A stretch of 5,261 nucleotides of DNA, taken from positions 1 to 5,261 of the forward strand of contig DNLZ01000133.1 of the NCBI GenBank assembly GCA_003488325.1, read 5' to 3'. Both the position numbers and the translations under genes were made by a program. The DNA comes from Planctomycetaceae bacterium. GTDB lineage: Bacteria; Planctomycetota; Planctomycetia; Pirellulales; UBA1268. Shown here in pieces: positions 1 to 5,261 of this stretch. The notes below the pieces were generated by a model that searched no databases, was not told the DNA's origin, and worked only from the letters and a program-made list of their open reading frames with translations. How positions within the stretch are numbered: position 1 is the stretch's first letter; every line of letters begins with the position of its first letter.

Positions 1-60
1 TTCGACACCGACGGTGACGGCGCGCTCACGCTCGAGGAGGCCCGCCGTCTGCGTCGGTGA
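1..60 (+). CDS. C-terminal end of an EF-hand protein (partial)
   Basis: Only the last 19 codons and the TGA stop are inside the window; the gene starts upstream. The visible peptide reads FDTDGDGALTLEEARRLRR. Residues 2-13 form a textbook 12-residue EF-hand calcium loop: Asp at loop positions 1, 3 and 5, Gly at 6, a hydrophobic Leu at 8 and Glu at 12. A short basic helix follows and ends the protein. EF-hand loops at the very C-terminus are common in secreted or periplasmic proteins of Planctomycetota, but this fragment does not show what the rest of the protein does. It could be a small EF-hand protein or the tail of a large enzyme. The loop is clear; the parent protein is unknown. Confidence 0.75.
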   Translation, partial: FDTDGDGALTLEEARRLRR

Positions 61-127
61 GTGCCGCTGGCGGCGCCGTCCGCTGGGCCGTGGACTCGGC
101 TCCGGCCGCGACGGCACACGGGCCGGC

Positions 128-131
128 GAGG
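128..131 (+). promoter_or_regulatory. Ribosome binding site of mntA
   Basis: GAGG lies 8 bases before the ATG at 140. It favours that start over the in-frame ATGs at 152 and 164. The purine run AGAAGGA at 145-151 abuts the ATG at 152 and sits 12 bases from the one at 164, so it is poorly placed for either. Confidence 0.5.
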
Positions 132-139
132 TACAGTTC

Positions 140-568
140 ATGGCAGAAGGAATGACCGCCGCCATGACCATCGCCAGCCCCGACTCGCAGTCTTTCGACG
201 CGGCACGTCGGCTGCTCGAGGAGCACGCCACGATCGATGCCGCCTATGTGCTCGGTTCGGCCGTGTCAGGGCGACTTCGGCCAGACAGCGACATCGATAT
301 CGCCATCCTGCTGCGACCAGCCGCCGTACTGTCGGTCGCGGATCGGATGGGGCTCACGGTAGGGCTCGGGAGCATCCTCGGGCGCCCGGTCGATCTCGGC
401 CTACTCTCGCACACCAACCTCGTTTATGCGAAGGAGGCGGTCGCCCACGGCCGTCTCATTTTCGAGCGGGATCACGGCATCACGGCCCGTTTTGCGATGC
501 TCACGCTTTCGATGTACGCCGCCCTGCAGGAAGCCCGGCGGGAGGTGCTTCGTGCCTACGCCGCCTGA
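140..568 (+). CDS. mntA: MntA-like adenylyltransferase antitoxin (type VII toxin-antitoxin)
   Basis: This is a 142-residue minimal nucleotidyltransferase, the expected size for the MNT-domain antitoxin family. Residues 38-53 carry the signature GS-X10-D-X-D: Gly39-Ser40, then Asp51 and Asp53 within PDSDIDIAIL. A third likely catalytic acidic residue is Asp85 in RPVDLGLL. These positions bind metal and ATP in polymerase-beta-type nucleotidyltransferases. In characterised MntA proteins the enzyme transfers AMP from ATP to a tyrosine of the partner toxin HepT and silences it; I infer the same role here from the motifs and the adjacent hepT. The ATG at 140 is chosen because a GAGG lies 8 bases upstream. 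ATGs at 152 and 164 are alternatives and would remove only 4 or 8 residues. An earlier in-frame start at 14 would overlap the preceding EF-hand gene and add a low-complexity Arg-rich leader, so I reject it. The gene overlaps hepT by 17 bp. No convincing promoter is visible in the 79-bp gap upstream. Confidence 0.9.
   Translation: MAEGMTAAMTIASPDSQSFDAARRLLEEHATIDAAYVLGSAVSGRLRPDSDIDIAILLRPAAVLSVADRMGLTVGLGSILGRPVDLGLLSHTNLVYAKEAVAHGRLIFERDHGITARFAMLTLSMYAALQEARREVLRAYAA
541..545 (+). promoter_or_regulatory. Ribosome binding site of hepT inside mntA
   Basis: GGAGG lies 6 bases before the GTG at 552. It is the strongest Shine-Dalgarno match I noticed in the window and fixes the toxin start. 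Because it sits within the last codons of the antitoxin gene, toxin translation should depend on the antitoxin transcript and may be coupled to antitoxin translation. Confidence 0.7.
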
Positions 569-971
569 CGACATTCTGCTCAACAAGGCGGCGATCATCG
601 AGCGGTGCATCCGCCGGATTCGTGAGGAAGCCGCCGCCGCACCGGAATTCGACAGCTTCACCCACCTCGACGCCCTCACGCTCAATATCGAACGGGCCTG
701 CCAGGCCTCGATCGACATGGCGATGCATGTTGTCGCAGATCGCCACCTTGGCGTGCCGCAAAGCATGGCCGAAGGATTCACGCTGCTCGCTCGAGCCGGC
801 GTCATCGACGCGAACCTCTCCGCCTCCCTCCAAGGCATGGTCGGATTTCGAAATGTGGCCATCCACCAATATGAGCAGCTGGACCTGAGTGTGCTCCGCT
901 GGATCGTGGACGCCGGTTACCGCGACTGGATTCGACTTGGCGAGTTGCTCGGCGTTTCGATCCGCCCCTGA
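552..971 (+). CDS. hepT: HepT-like HEPN ribonuclease toxin (type VII toxin-antitoxin)
   Basis: This is a 139-residue all-helical HEPN-domain protein of usual HepT length. The defining RX4HXY motif is RNVAIHQY: Arg100, His105 and Tyr107, encoded at 849-872, in the family context GMVGFRN...HQYEQLD. The region LNIERACQASIDMAMHV (44-60) and the segment from LGVPQSMAEGF (66-76) to LLARAGVI (78-85) are also typical. In studied systems Arg and His form the RNase active site of a HepT dimer, and the motif tyrosine is the residue AMPylated by MntA. Reported targets are mRNA or tRNA depending on the system, so the target here cannot be predicted. The GTG at 552 is chosen for the GGAGG six bases upstream. 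The gene shares 17 bp with mntA, an arrangement that keeps antitoxin and toxin on one message. By hand count, 601-960 is about 62% GC, against about 72% for 4441-4800 in mqnD. All active-site residues are intact, so it is not a visibly decayed toxin. Confidence 0.92.
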   Translation: MPTPPDDILLNKAAIIERCIRRIREEAAAAPEFDSFTHLDALTLNIERACQASIDMAMHVVADRHLGVPQSMAEGFTLLARAGVIDANLSASLQGMVGFRNVAIHQYEQLDLSVLRWIVDAGYRDWIRLGELLGVSIRP

Positions 972-991
972 TCGACACGCCGTCGGAGAGG

Positions 992-1003
992 AGGCGATCG
1001 CCT
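992..1003. repeat. Perfect 12-bp palindrome in the convergent gap
   Basis: AGGCGATCGCCT reads the same on both strands and contains the octamer GCGATCGC. It lies in the 35-bp gap between the hepT stop and the converging hydrolase stop. As RNA it could form only a 4-bp stem with a GAUC loop and has no U-tract, so it is a poor intrinsic terminator. It could be a protein or methylase recognition site, or chance in GC-rich DNA. Confidence 0.4.
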
Positions 1004-1006
1004 GAC

Positions 1007-2590
1007 TCAGGGCTTCGCCGTACGGCTCGGTGGGAAAACGAGCCGATCGACCGCCTCGTTGACACGGAAAAACCCCGGCTCGCGCACGGGCTCGCCGGCG
1101 AGCGACAGGTTGTCGAAGGTCAGGTCGTGGATCCGGGCGTCGGGGTGTCCCCAGAGCAGCTGCGGTTCACACAGAACGCTCGGTGCGGCGATGGCGATGT
1201 TCTCGAAGCGGATTCCTGTCAGGTCGCCGGCGGCGCGGGATTCACCATGTCGGGAATAGGGGGGCGGCACCGTCATGCAGATGAAGAACTGCTGCAGGGT
1301 AGGCCGGGGGTCCTCGACGTTGATGTTGCGAAAGATCACGCCAGCTCCCGCGGCTCCGCCCCCTTCGCCGCGCATGTTGAAGACCCGGCCGCCGGTCCAG
1401 TGGTGCCACTTGGCCCGGGCGTAGATCACGTCGCAGTCCTCGACCACGAGCTCGCGATCGGCGAGCTGCGGCAGAGCGCTGAGCACGAACGAGGAACCAT
1501 TGGCGTCGTTCCAGAGCACGGTGCGGCGGATGCCGAGGCCGCTGACGTAGAGCGAGTCATCCTGGGTGCGGAGGAAGCAGTCCTCGACGAGCGTGTTGCC
1601 GAAGGGATTGATCCCGTCACCATTAACCCGCCAGGTGAAGATCTTGGTCCACGTCACCTGATTGGGGTGTCCCGCTACGTATGGCCCGATCAGCATCAGC
1701 GAGTGGGTGGCGGAATCGGCGATCGTGATGCCTTCGACACGGGCGTCGGTCGCGCCGACGATTTCGATCGGGCGATAGCGCCGCCCGTCCGCATCTGAGA
1801 GGGCAGGCTCGACGAACCCGGGATGCTTGAGCCGCTCGCCCGAGAGCGTGCCGTGGCCGAAGATGCGGATTCGCCCGCCGGCGCCCCAGGCTTGGCTCGA
1901 GAGCGTGCCGTACACGATCGCGTCGCCGGGAATGTAGTAGCTGCAGCCCGCCCGCAACGGGAAGGCGAGGCCGACGTCGTGCACTCCCGGCAGGAAGGAG
2001 AGCGTGTTCCAGTCGCCGTCGGCCGGTGGAGCCTCGCCCGGCCGCACCACGAGGACTCCGGGGTCATCCGGCTTGGGTTTGTCGGGCAGCGGCGGGTTGG
2101 CGAACACCGAGACCGTGTCGAGGGGCGGCCCGCGATAGCCCTTGCCCGTGTCCTGCTCGTCCATCTGGCCATCGATGTCGACGGCCACCAGGCAGGGCTG
2201 GTCGAGCGTGACACGGGCCCGGCCGTCCTCGACCGAGCAGGCGGAGGCCTTACGGCGAGGATGCACCGCCGCGCTGCGAATCAGGCGGCCGTCGACGCGG
2301 GTGATCTCAACCTCGACGCCGCCCGAGGTTTCAAAGTTGCAGTAGGTGTGGGTCCAGCCCGCCAGCGTGTCGAAGTAGCCGTCGGTCCGGGGCTCGATCG
2401 CCTTACACGTGGTTTGCCAGGCGAACACGGGCTGCCAATCGCCGCCGCCGACGGGGCGGACGCGGAACGTGTAATGCTCCGAGGCGGAGAGTCCCGGCAC
2501 CGGTGGATAGGCCACGAGCCCGTCGCCGGCGGGCGTCGCGGTATGCCCGGCCAGCAGGAGCAGAAACAGGAGCAGACGGGCGCGGTGCAC
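1007..2590 (-). CDS. Secreted beta-helix glycoside hydrolase, GH49-like (dextranase/isopullulanase type)
   Basis: From a GTG at 2590 the product has 527 residues. It begins with a clear Sec signal peptide: basic MHRAR, a leucine-rich core at 6-14, and likely cleavage near Ala21 (TATPA/GDG). Residues about 25-170 look like a beta-sandwich domain with four cysteines (62, 84, 118, 133). From about 175 (FANPP, PGVHDV, YYIPGDAIVYG, FGHGTLSGE) the sequence looks like a right-handed parallel beta-helix. Candidate catalytic residues are Asp325 (NGDGIN) and Asp344-Asp345 (QDDS). The 19-residue spacing matches what I recall for GH49 enzymes (Asp376/395/396 in Penicillium dextranase). GH28 spacing is about 21, and its downstream catalytic GHG motif is absent here. 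The GHG at 245-247 precedes the triad and is not that motif. The likely role is extracellular or periplasmic hydrolysis of an alpha-glucan or other polysaccharide; the substrate is unknown. A GAGG 9 bases upstream supports the start; a TTG at 2713 would bury the signal peptide. The gene stands 190 bp from its upstream neighbour, so it may have its own promoter. Confidence 0.75.
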   Translation of the reverse strand: MHRARLLLFLLLLAGHTATPAGDGLVAYPPVPGLSASEHYTFRVRPVGGGDWQPVFAWQTTCKAIEPRTDGYFDTLAGWTHTYCNFETSGGVEVEITRVDGRLIRSAAVHPRRKASACSVEDGRARVTLDQPCLVAVDIDGQMDEQDTGKGYRGPPLDTVSVFANPPLPDKPKPDDPGVLVVRPGEAPPADGDWNTLSFLPGVHDVGLAFPLRAGCSYYIPGDAIVYGTLSSQAWGAGGRIRIFGHGTLSGERLKHPGFVEPALSDADGRRYRPIEIVGATDARVEGITIADSATHSLMLIGPYVAGHPNQVTWTKIFTWRVNGDGINPFGNTLVEDCFLRTQDDSLYVSGLGIRRTVLWNDANGSSFVLSALPQLADRELVVEDCDVIYARAKWHHWTGGRVFNMRGEGGGAAGAGVIFRNINVEDPRPTLQQFFICMTVPPPYSRHGESRAAGDLTGIRFENIAIAAPSVLCEPQLLWGHPDARIHDLTFDNLSLAGEPVREPGFFRVNEAVDRLVFPPSRTAKP

Positions 2591-2599
2591 GGTGGAATG

Positions 2600-2603
2600 C
2601 CTC
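2600..2603 (-). promoter_or_regulatory. Ribosome binding site of the secreted hydrolase
   Basis: On the - strand GAGG lies 9 bases before the GTG at 2590. Together with the signal peptide that begins right at this GTG, it decides the start. The frame remains open further upstream, but that stretch encodes no plausible protein sequence. Confidence 0.5.
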
Positions 2604-2780
2604 GTTAGGGCCGGCACGCCGATGATGGTGTCGCTCGGCTGGACGAGGCGACCTGACTCGAACCTGCCGACGCTTCGAGAGGGTACGAGCGGAAACGCCC
2701 CATCGGCAAGCAAGGGCCCCGTGGTCGCCCGCTCGTCCCGCCGCGTTCCAGGCGCAGGTGTCGACGGGTCGTCCCGCGCC

Positions 2781-3845
2781 TCAGCCTTCGCGGTAGAAGC
2801 CGCTGGCGAAGTAGTCGTCCTTGAGATGACGCAGGCCCACGAGCAGGATGGCCGAGGCGGGGAGGGCCAAGAGGACGCCGAAAAACCCGAACACCTGTCC
2901 GAAGGCGAGCAGGGCGAAGACGACCGCGAGCGGATGGAGCCCGATGCGGTCGCCCACGATGCGGGGCGTGAGGACGAAGCTTTCGAGCAGTTGGCCCACG
3001 CCGAACACGATCGCCACGACGACGAGATTCCGCGCGGGAGTGTCCCCGAGACCGGCGGCGACGAGCGCGAGGACGAGGCCCGAGCCGAAGCCGAGGTACG
3101 GCACGAAGGCGAGTCCGCCCGCGACGAGCGCGATCGGCAGGGCGAACTCGATCCCTCCCAGCCACAGCGCGCCGGCGTAGTAGGCGGCGAGCAGCCCCAT
3201 CACGGCCAGCTGCCCACGCAGGAACTCGGCGAGCACCGCGTTGATCTCCGCGGCGATCGTCCGCACCCGCTGGTGGATGCGGCGGGGCACGAACTGGTCG
3301 ATGCGCCCCACGATCGTGTGCCAATCCGCGAGCAGGTAGAAGAGGACGACCGGAATCAGGAGCAGGGTGCCGAGCCAGCCAGCGACGGCGAGGCCGCCGC
3401 TCCGGGCCGACGAGAGCACGCGTCCGAACAGCTCCTCGTTCCCCTGCACCTTTTCGCTCAGCAGGGACTTGATCGACTCGAAATCGACGTGCACCTCGCG
3501 ACCGAGCGTCGCCTCGAGCCACGGTGCGAGCGACGTGTCGAGCCGGTCGAGCATCGCCGGCACGCGGGCCGCGAGCTCGGCGGCCTCCGTACGGACGAGC
3601 GGCGCCACGATGAGGAGGATCGCGAGGACCGCGAAGAACCCGCAGAGGATCACCAGTCCGGCTGCCGTCGACCGCGACAGGCGATGGCGGGCGAGCCAGT
3701 CCACGGCCGGATTGAGGATGTAGGCCAGTACCGCGCCGGCGAGAAACGGCGTGAGGATCGGGCCGAGCAGCCACAGCACCCAGAGCATGCCCGCCGCCAC
3801 GGCGAGCCACCATGCGGACTGCAGATGCTCGGAACGCAGTGGCAT
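2781..3845 (-). CDS. AI-2E (PerM) family membrane protein
   Basis: This 354-residue polytopic inner-membrane protein has the usual length and layout of the AI-2E family exporters (PerM, TqsA, UPF0118). Two hydrophobic segments at about 11-45 and one at 61-83 are followed by an amphipathic soluble region (about 86-148). Membrane segments then lie at about 150-173, 211-230, 233-266, 273-290 and 304-338. Family landmarks are FLRGQLAVMG (208-217), FVPYLGFGSG (248-257), LTPRIVGDRIGLHPL (292-306) and GVLLALPASA (323-332). Few family members are characterised: TqsA affects autoinducer-2 export in E. coli and others act as sodium/proton antiporters, so the substrate here cannot be named. The start is an ATG; I see no strong Shine-Dalgarno before it and no alternative ATG or GTG in the preceding 50 bases. 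It lies 102 bp downstream of mqnD on the same strand and may be a distal operon member or a separate unit. Confidence 0.93.
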   Translation of the reverse strand: MPLRSEHLQSAWWLAVAAGMLWVLWLLGPILTPFLAGAVLAYILNPAVDWLARHRLSRSTAAGLVILCGFFAVLAILLIVAPLVRTEAAELAARVPAMLDRLDTSLAPWLEATLGREVHVDFESIKSLLSEKVQGNEELFGRVLSSARSGGLAVAGWLGTLLLIPVVLFYLLADWHTIVGRIDQFVPRRIHQRVRTIAAEINAVLAEFLRGQLAVMGLLAAYYAGALWLGGIEFALPIALVAGGLAFVPYLGFGSGLVLALVAAGLGDTPARNLVVVAIVFGVGQLLESFVLTPRIVGDRIGLHPLAVVFALLAFGQVFGFFGVLLALPASAILLVGLRHLKDDYFASGFYREG

Positions 3846-3910
3846 CTCGGATCGACCCGGGCGGTGCGCGGCGACTGCCCGAGATGATACCTGCGTGCCG
3901 CTGCCATCGC

Positions 3911-3935
3911 CCCCGGGGCCCAGGCCCGAGCGGGG
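3911..3935 (-). terminator. GC-rich nested hairpin downstream of mqnD
   Basis: Just past the mqnD stop, 5-bp outer arms (CCCCG at 3911-3915 and CGGGG at 3931-3935) enclose an inner inverted repeat, GGGCC at 3916-3920 with GGCCC at 3923-3927. A three-base bulge interrupts one side. There is no U-tract on the - strand after it. It could therefore be a weak or Rho-assisted terminator, a 3'-end stabiliser, or an incidental structure in GC-rich DNA. Confidence 0.3.
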
Positions 3936-3947
3936 AGCGAGTCCGCA

Positions 3948-4811
3948 TCACCCCGCGAAGATCTCGAGTCGTGCGGCACCGCGAGCGGGGTCGTCCCGAG
4001 TGGTGATCCCGACCCCGACGGACGCCGCCCGCCCGGCGAACGCGTCGAGCGCCCGACGGCCCGTCTCACCGAGGTCGCGCGTCCACTCGTTGACGTAGAG
4101 ATCGACGTGCTGCATGAGCACACGGTCGTCGAACTCCTGCGCATGGGCCCGCATCGTGGGCAGGGCGGCTGCGCGGTCGGCCAGCGCGAGGTCGAGCGAG
4201 TCGCGGATCACCCGCTGCACGGTAGCGATCACCTCGCGAGGCAGCCGCCGGCTCGCGACGATGCCCCCCAGCGGCAGCGGCCCATTCGTCGCCCCCTCCC
4301 AGCGCGTGCCCAGATCCTCGACCAGGTGCAGACCCTGCGCCTCCCACGTGAAGCGCCCCTCGTGGATGCACACGCCGAAATCGGCGCTGCCGTCCCGCAG
4401 CCGCGGCATGATCTCGGAGAAGACGACGTGCTCGATCCGAGTCGAGCGCGGATGGAACATCGCGAAGAGCAACGCCGCCGTCGTGTGCTCGCCCGGGCAG
4501 AGCGTCACCTGCGCCGCGTCGCGGGGTACCGAGCCCGGCTGGGACGCGAGCAGCAGCGGGCCCACCCCGAACCCGAGCGCCGCACCGCTCGGCAGCACGA
4601 CGACGTCGCCCGCGACGGCGAGCGCCGCGGCGAAGCTCGCCTTGCACACGTCGAAGTCGCCTCGCGTGAGCCCCGTGTTGAGCGCCTCGATGTCGAGCAG
4701 TGACACCTCGAAGTCGAGGCCGCGCCAGTCGACCGCGCGCGTGAGCAGGCCGTGGAACGCGAACGTGTCGTTCGGGCAGGTCGAGATGGCGAGCCGGATG
4801 ATGCGGGTCAC
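3948..4811 (-). CDS. mqnD: 1,4-dihydroxy-6-naphthoate synthase (MqnD)
   Basis: This enzyme cleaves cyclic dehypoxanthine futalosine to 1,4-dihydroxy-6-naphthoate, the naphthoquinone precursor in the cytoplasmic futalosine route to menaquinone. The 287 residues match the family in length, and the conserved blocks run in order. They are STCPNDTFAFH (10-20), DIEALN (40-45), DFDVCKASFAA (52-62), SGAALGFGVGPLLL (75-88), PGEHTTAALL (106-115), FGVCIHEGRFTW (145-156), DLGTRWE (166-172), GPLPLGGI (177-184), AHAQEF (222-227) and HVDLYVNEW (235-243). His150 in IHEGRF corresponds to the conserved active-site histidine described for the Thermus enzyme. The fold is the periplasmic-binding-protein-like MqnA/MqnD type. 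The start is GTG at 4811; its GTGA overlaps the TGA of the upstream mqnB by 4 bases, which implies translational coupling, and no strong separate Shine-Dalgarno is visible. Composition is very GC-rich (about 72% by hand count over 4441-4800). Confidence 0.96.
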   Translation of the reverse strand: MTRIIRLAISTCPNDTFAFHGLLTRAVDWRGLDFEVSLLDIEALNTGLTRGDFDVCKASFAAALAVAGDVVVLPSGAALGFGVGPLLLASQPGSVPRDAAQVTLCPGEHTTAALLFAMFHPRSTRIEHVVFSEIMPRLRDGSADFGVCIHEGRFTWEAQGLHLVEDLGTRWEGATNGPLPLGGIVASRRLPREVIATVQRVIRDSLDLALADRAAALPTMRAHAQEFDDRVLMQHVDLYVNEWTRDLGETGRRALDAFAGRAASVGVGITTRDDPARGAARLEIFAG

Positions 4812-5261
4812 GAAAGAGCGGTCCGAGGGTCCGAGAGAAGGCGCGTCGCGACGTCAGCCGCGGCCTTCAGGGCGGTGGGAACCAGCCACCGCGCCTTGTC
4901 GCGATCACCCGCGTCGTTCGAGATGCCGCGCACGATGTCGAGCGGCACGCCCGCGAGCCTGCAGGCGACGGCCACGGCGAAGCCCTCCATGTCTTCCGCC
5001 ACCGCGTCGGGAAAGATCGCCGCACGAAGCTGCACGTCGGCCGCACTCGCCGACGCCGCGCAGGCCGAGAGCAGCAGTCCGGCTGGCGGGGTCACCTGTG
5101 GAGCCGCGCGTGTGCCGCATTCGAGCTCGTCGCCGATCGCCGTGCCGTCGCCCCGGGCGTCACCCGCCCAGTGGCTCCAGCCGAGCGATCCGGCGGGCAG
5201 AAACGCCTCGCCCGTGCCCGCGCCCACGCCATGGCACGCCACCCGGCAAAACCGATACGCG
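4808..5261 (-). CDS. mqnB: Futalosine hydrolase (MqnB), partial: N-terminus beyond the window
   Basis: The reading frame is open to the right window edge, giving 150 visible C-terminal residues. The family is usually about 220-230 residues, so roughly 70-80 are missing. The GTG at 5242 is probably internal, since the codons before it continue in frame into a stretch (HGVGAG) resembling the GIxGA loop of nucleoside hydrolases and phosphorylases. Family landmarks are the nucleoside-binding MEG motif (EDMEGFAVAVA; Glu codon at 4985-4987) and the catalytic-loop motif GISNDAGDRDKARW (Asp codon at 4913-4915). The RGISN...GDRD...W pattern separates futalosine hydrolase from MTA/SAH nucleosidase. The enzyme removes the purine base from futalosine (or adenine from aminofutalosine) to give dehypoxanthine futalosine. 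It acts two steps before MqnD, with which it forms an overlapping gene pair. An unspecific purine nucleosidase is the alternative, made unlikely by the adjacent mqnD. Confidence 0.9.
   Translation of the reverse strand, partial: AYRFCRVACHGVGAGTGEAFLPAGSLGWSHWAGDARGDGTAIGDELECGTRAAPQVTPPAGLLLSACAASASAADVQLRAAIFPDAVAEDMEGFAVAVACRLAGVPLDIVRGISNDAGDRDKARWLVPTALKAAADVATRLLSDPRTALS

Noticed and set aside
14..139. Extended N-terminus of the antitoxin from an in-frame start at 14
   Set aside because: It would overlap the EF-hand gene and encode an Arg/Gly-rich stretch outside the nucleotidyltransferase domain. The ATG at 140 has a proper Shine-Dalgarno.
1127..2608. Two long + strand open frames (1127-1798 and 1823-2608) opposite the hydrolase
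   Set aside because: Both are antisense to a gene with a signal peptide, beta-helix pattern and catalytic triad, and their own products show no motifs.
2606..2704. Short - strand frame of about 32 codons in the gap before the hydrolase (MGRFRSYPLEA...)
   Set aside because: It has no ribosome binding site and Ser/Ala-rich composition, and it is just the end of a larger shadow frame.
2697..2780. Possible terminator after the AI-2E gene, CGGG/CCCG arms near 2764-2775
   Set aside because: The stem has only four base pairs and is not followed by a T-tract. Such short inverted repeats are expected by chance at this GC content.
2592..3887. 431-codon open frame on the + strand opposite the AI-2E family gene
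   Set aside because: The product is rich in Glu, Arg, Asp and His with no recognisable fold. It lies antisense to a membrane protein with clear family motifs, which is typical of shadow frames in high-GC DNA.
3884..3889. TATCAT on the - strand as a -10 box for the AI-2E family gene
   Set aside because: No matching -35 hexamer is present at 16-18 bp spacing and there is no extended -10, so I do not annotate it as a promoter.
2605..3951. 448-codon Arg/Pro-rich open frame on the - strand in another frame of the AI-2E region
   Set aside because: It overlaps the true gene on the same strand, has very skewed composition and shows no domain. It is a GC-driven artefact.
4107..4703. 198-codon + strand frame opposite mqnD
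   Set aside because: It is antisense to a fully conserved MqnD, and its product is His/Arg/Glu-rich without any family signature.

Overview
This is a GC-rich bacterial window with six protein-coding genes and no RNA genes, insertion sequences or CRISPR arrays that I can see. A futalosine-type menaquinone pathway, an EF-hand protein, a secreted beta-helix polysaccharide hydrolase and the high GC together suggest a member of the Planctomycetota or a similar environmental lineage. That placement is an inference from gene content; no single gene here is diagnostic.

Left part, + strand (1-971). The window opens on the last 19 codons of a protein ending in a canonical EF-hand calcium loop. After a 79-bp gap comes a complete two-gene type VII toxin-antitoxin module: an MntA-like nucleotidyltransferase antitoxin (140-568), then a HepT-like HEPN ribonuclease toxin (552-971). 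The two genes overlap by 17 bp, and every signature residue of both families is present. By hand count over 360 bases each, hepT is about 62% GC and part of mqnD about 72%. This fits the mobile, accessory character of such modules.

Centre, - strand (1007-2590). A secreted right-handed beta-helix glycoside hydrolase converges on hepT across a 35-bp gap that holds a perfect 12-bp palindrome. The spacing of its three candidate catalytic aspartates (19 residues, then adjacent) matches GH49 dextranase/isopullulanase better than GH28 polygalacturonase. The real start is most likely a GTG at 2590, which gives a clean signal peptide.

Right part, - strand (2781-5261). Transcription here runs leftward. 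It starts with a futalosine hydrolase (mqnB, truncated by the window edge), translationally coupled through a GTGA overlap to 1,4-dihydroxy-6-naphthoate synthase (mqnD). After 102 bp containing a GC-rich nested hairpin comes an AI-2E/PerM family membrane protein, then a 190-bp gap before the hydrolase gene. MqnB and MqnD catalyse the second and last steps leading from chorismate to 1,4-dihydroxy-6-naphthoate, so this part is core respiratory-quinone metabolism. I see no functional link between the quinone genes, the transporter-like protein, the hydrolase and the toxin-antitoxin pair.

I did not find a clearly undescribed system. The items most worth a second look are the intact MntA-HepT module and the divergent GH49-like enzyme.
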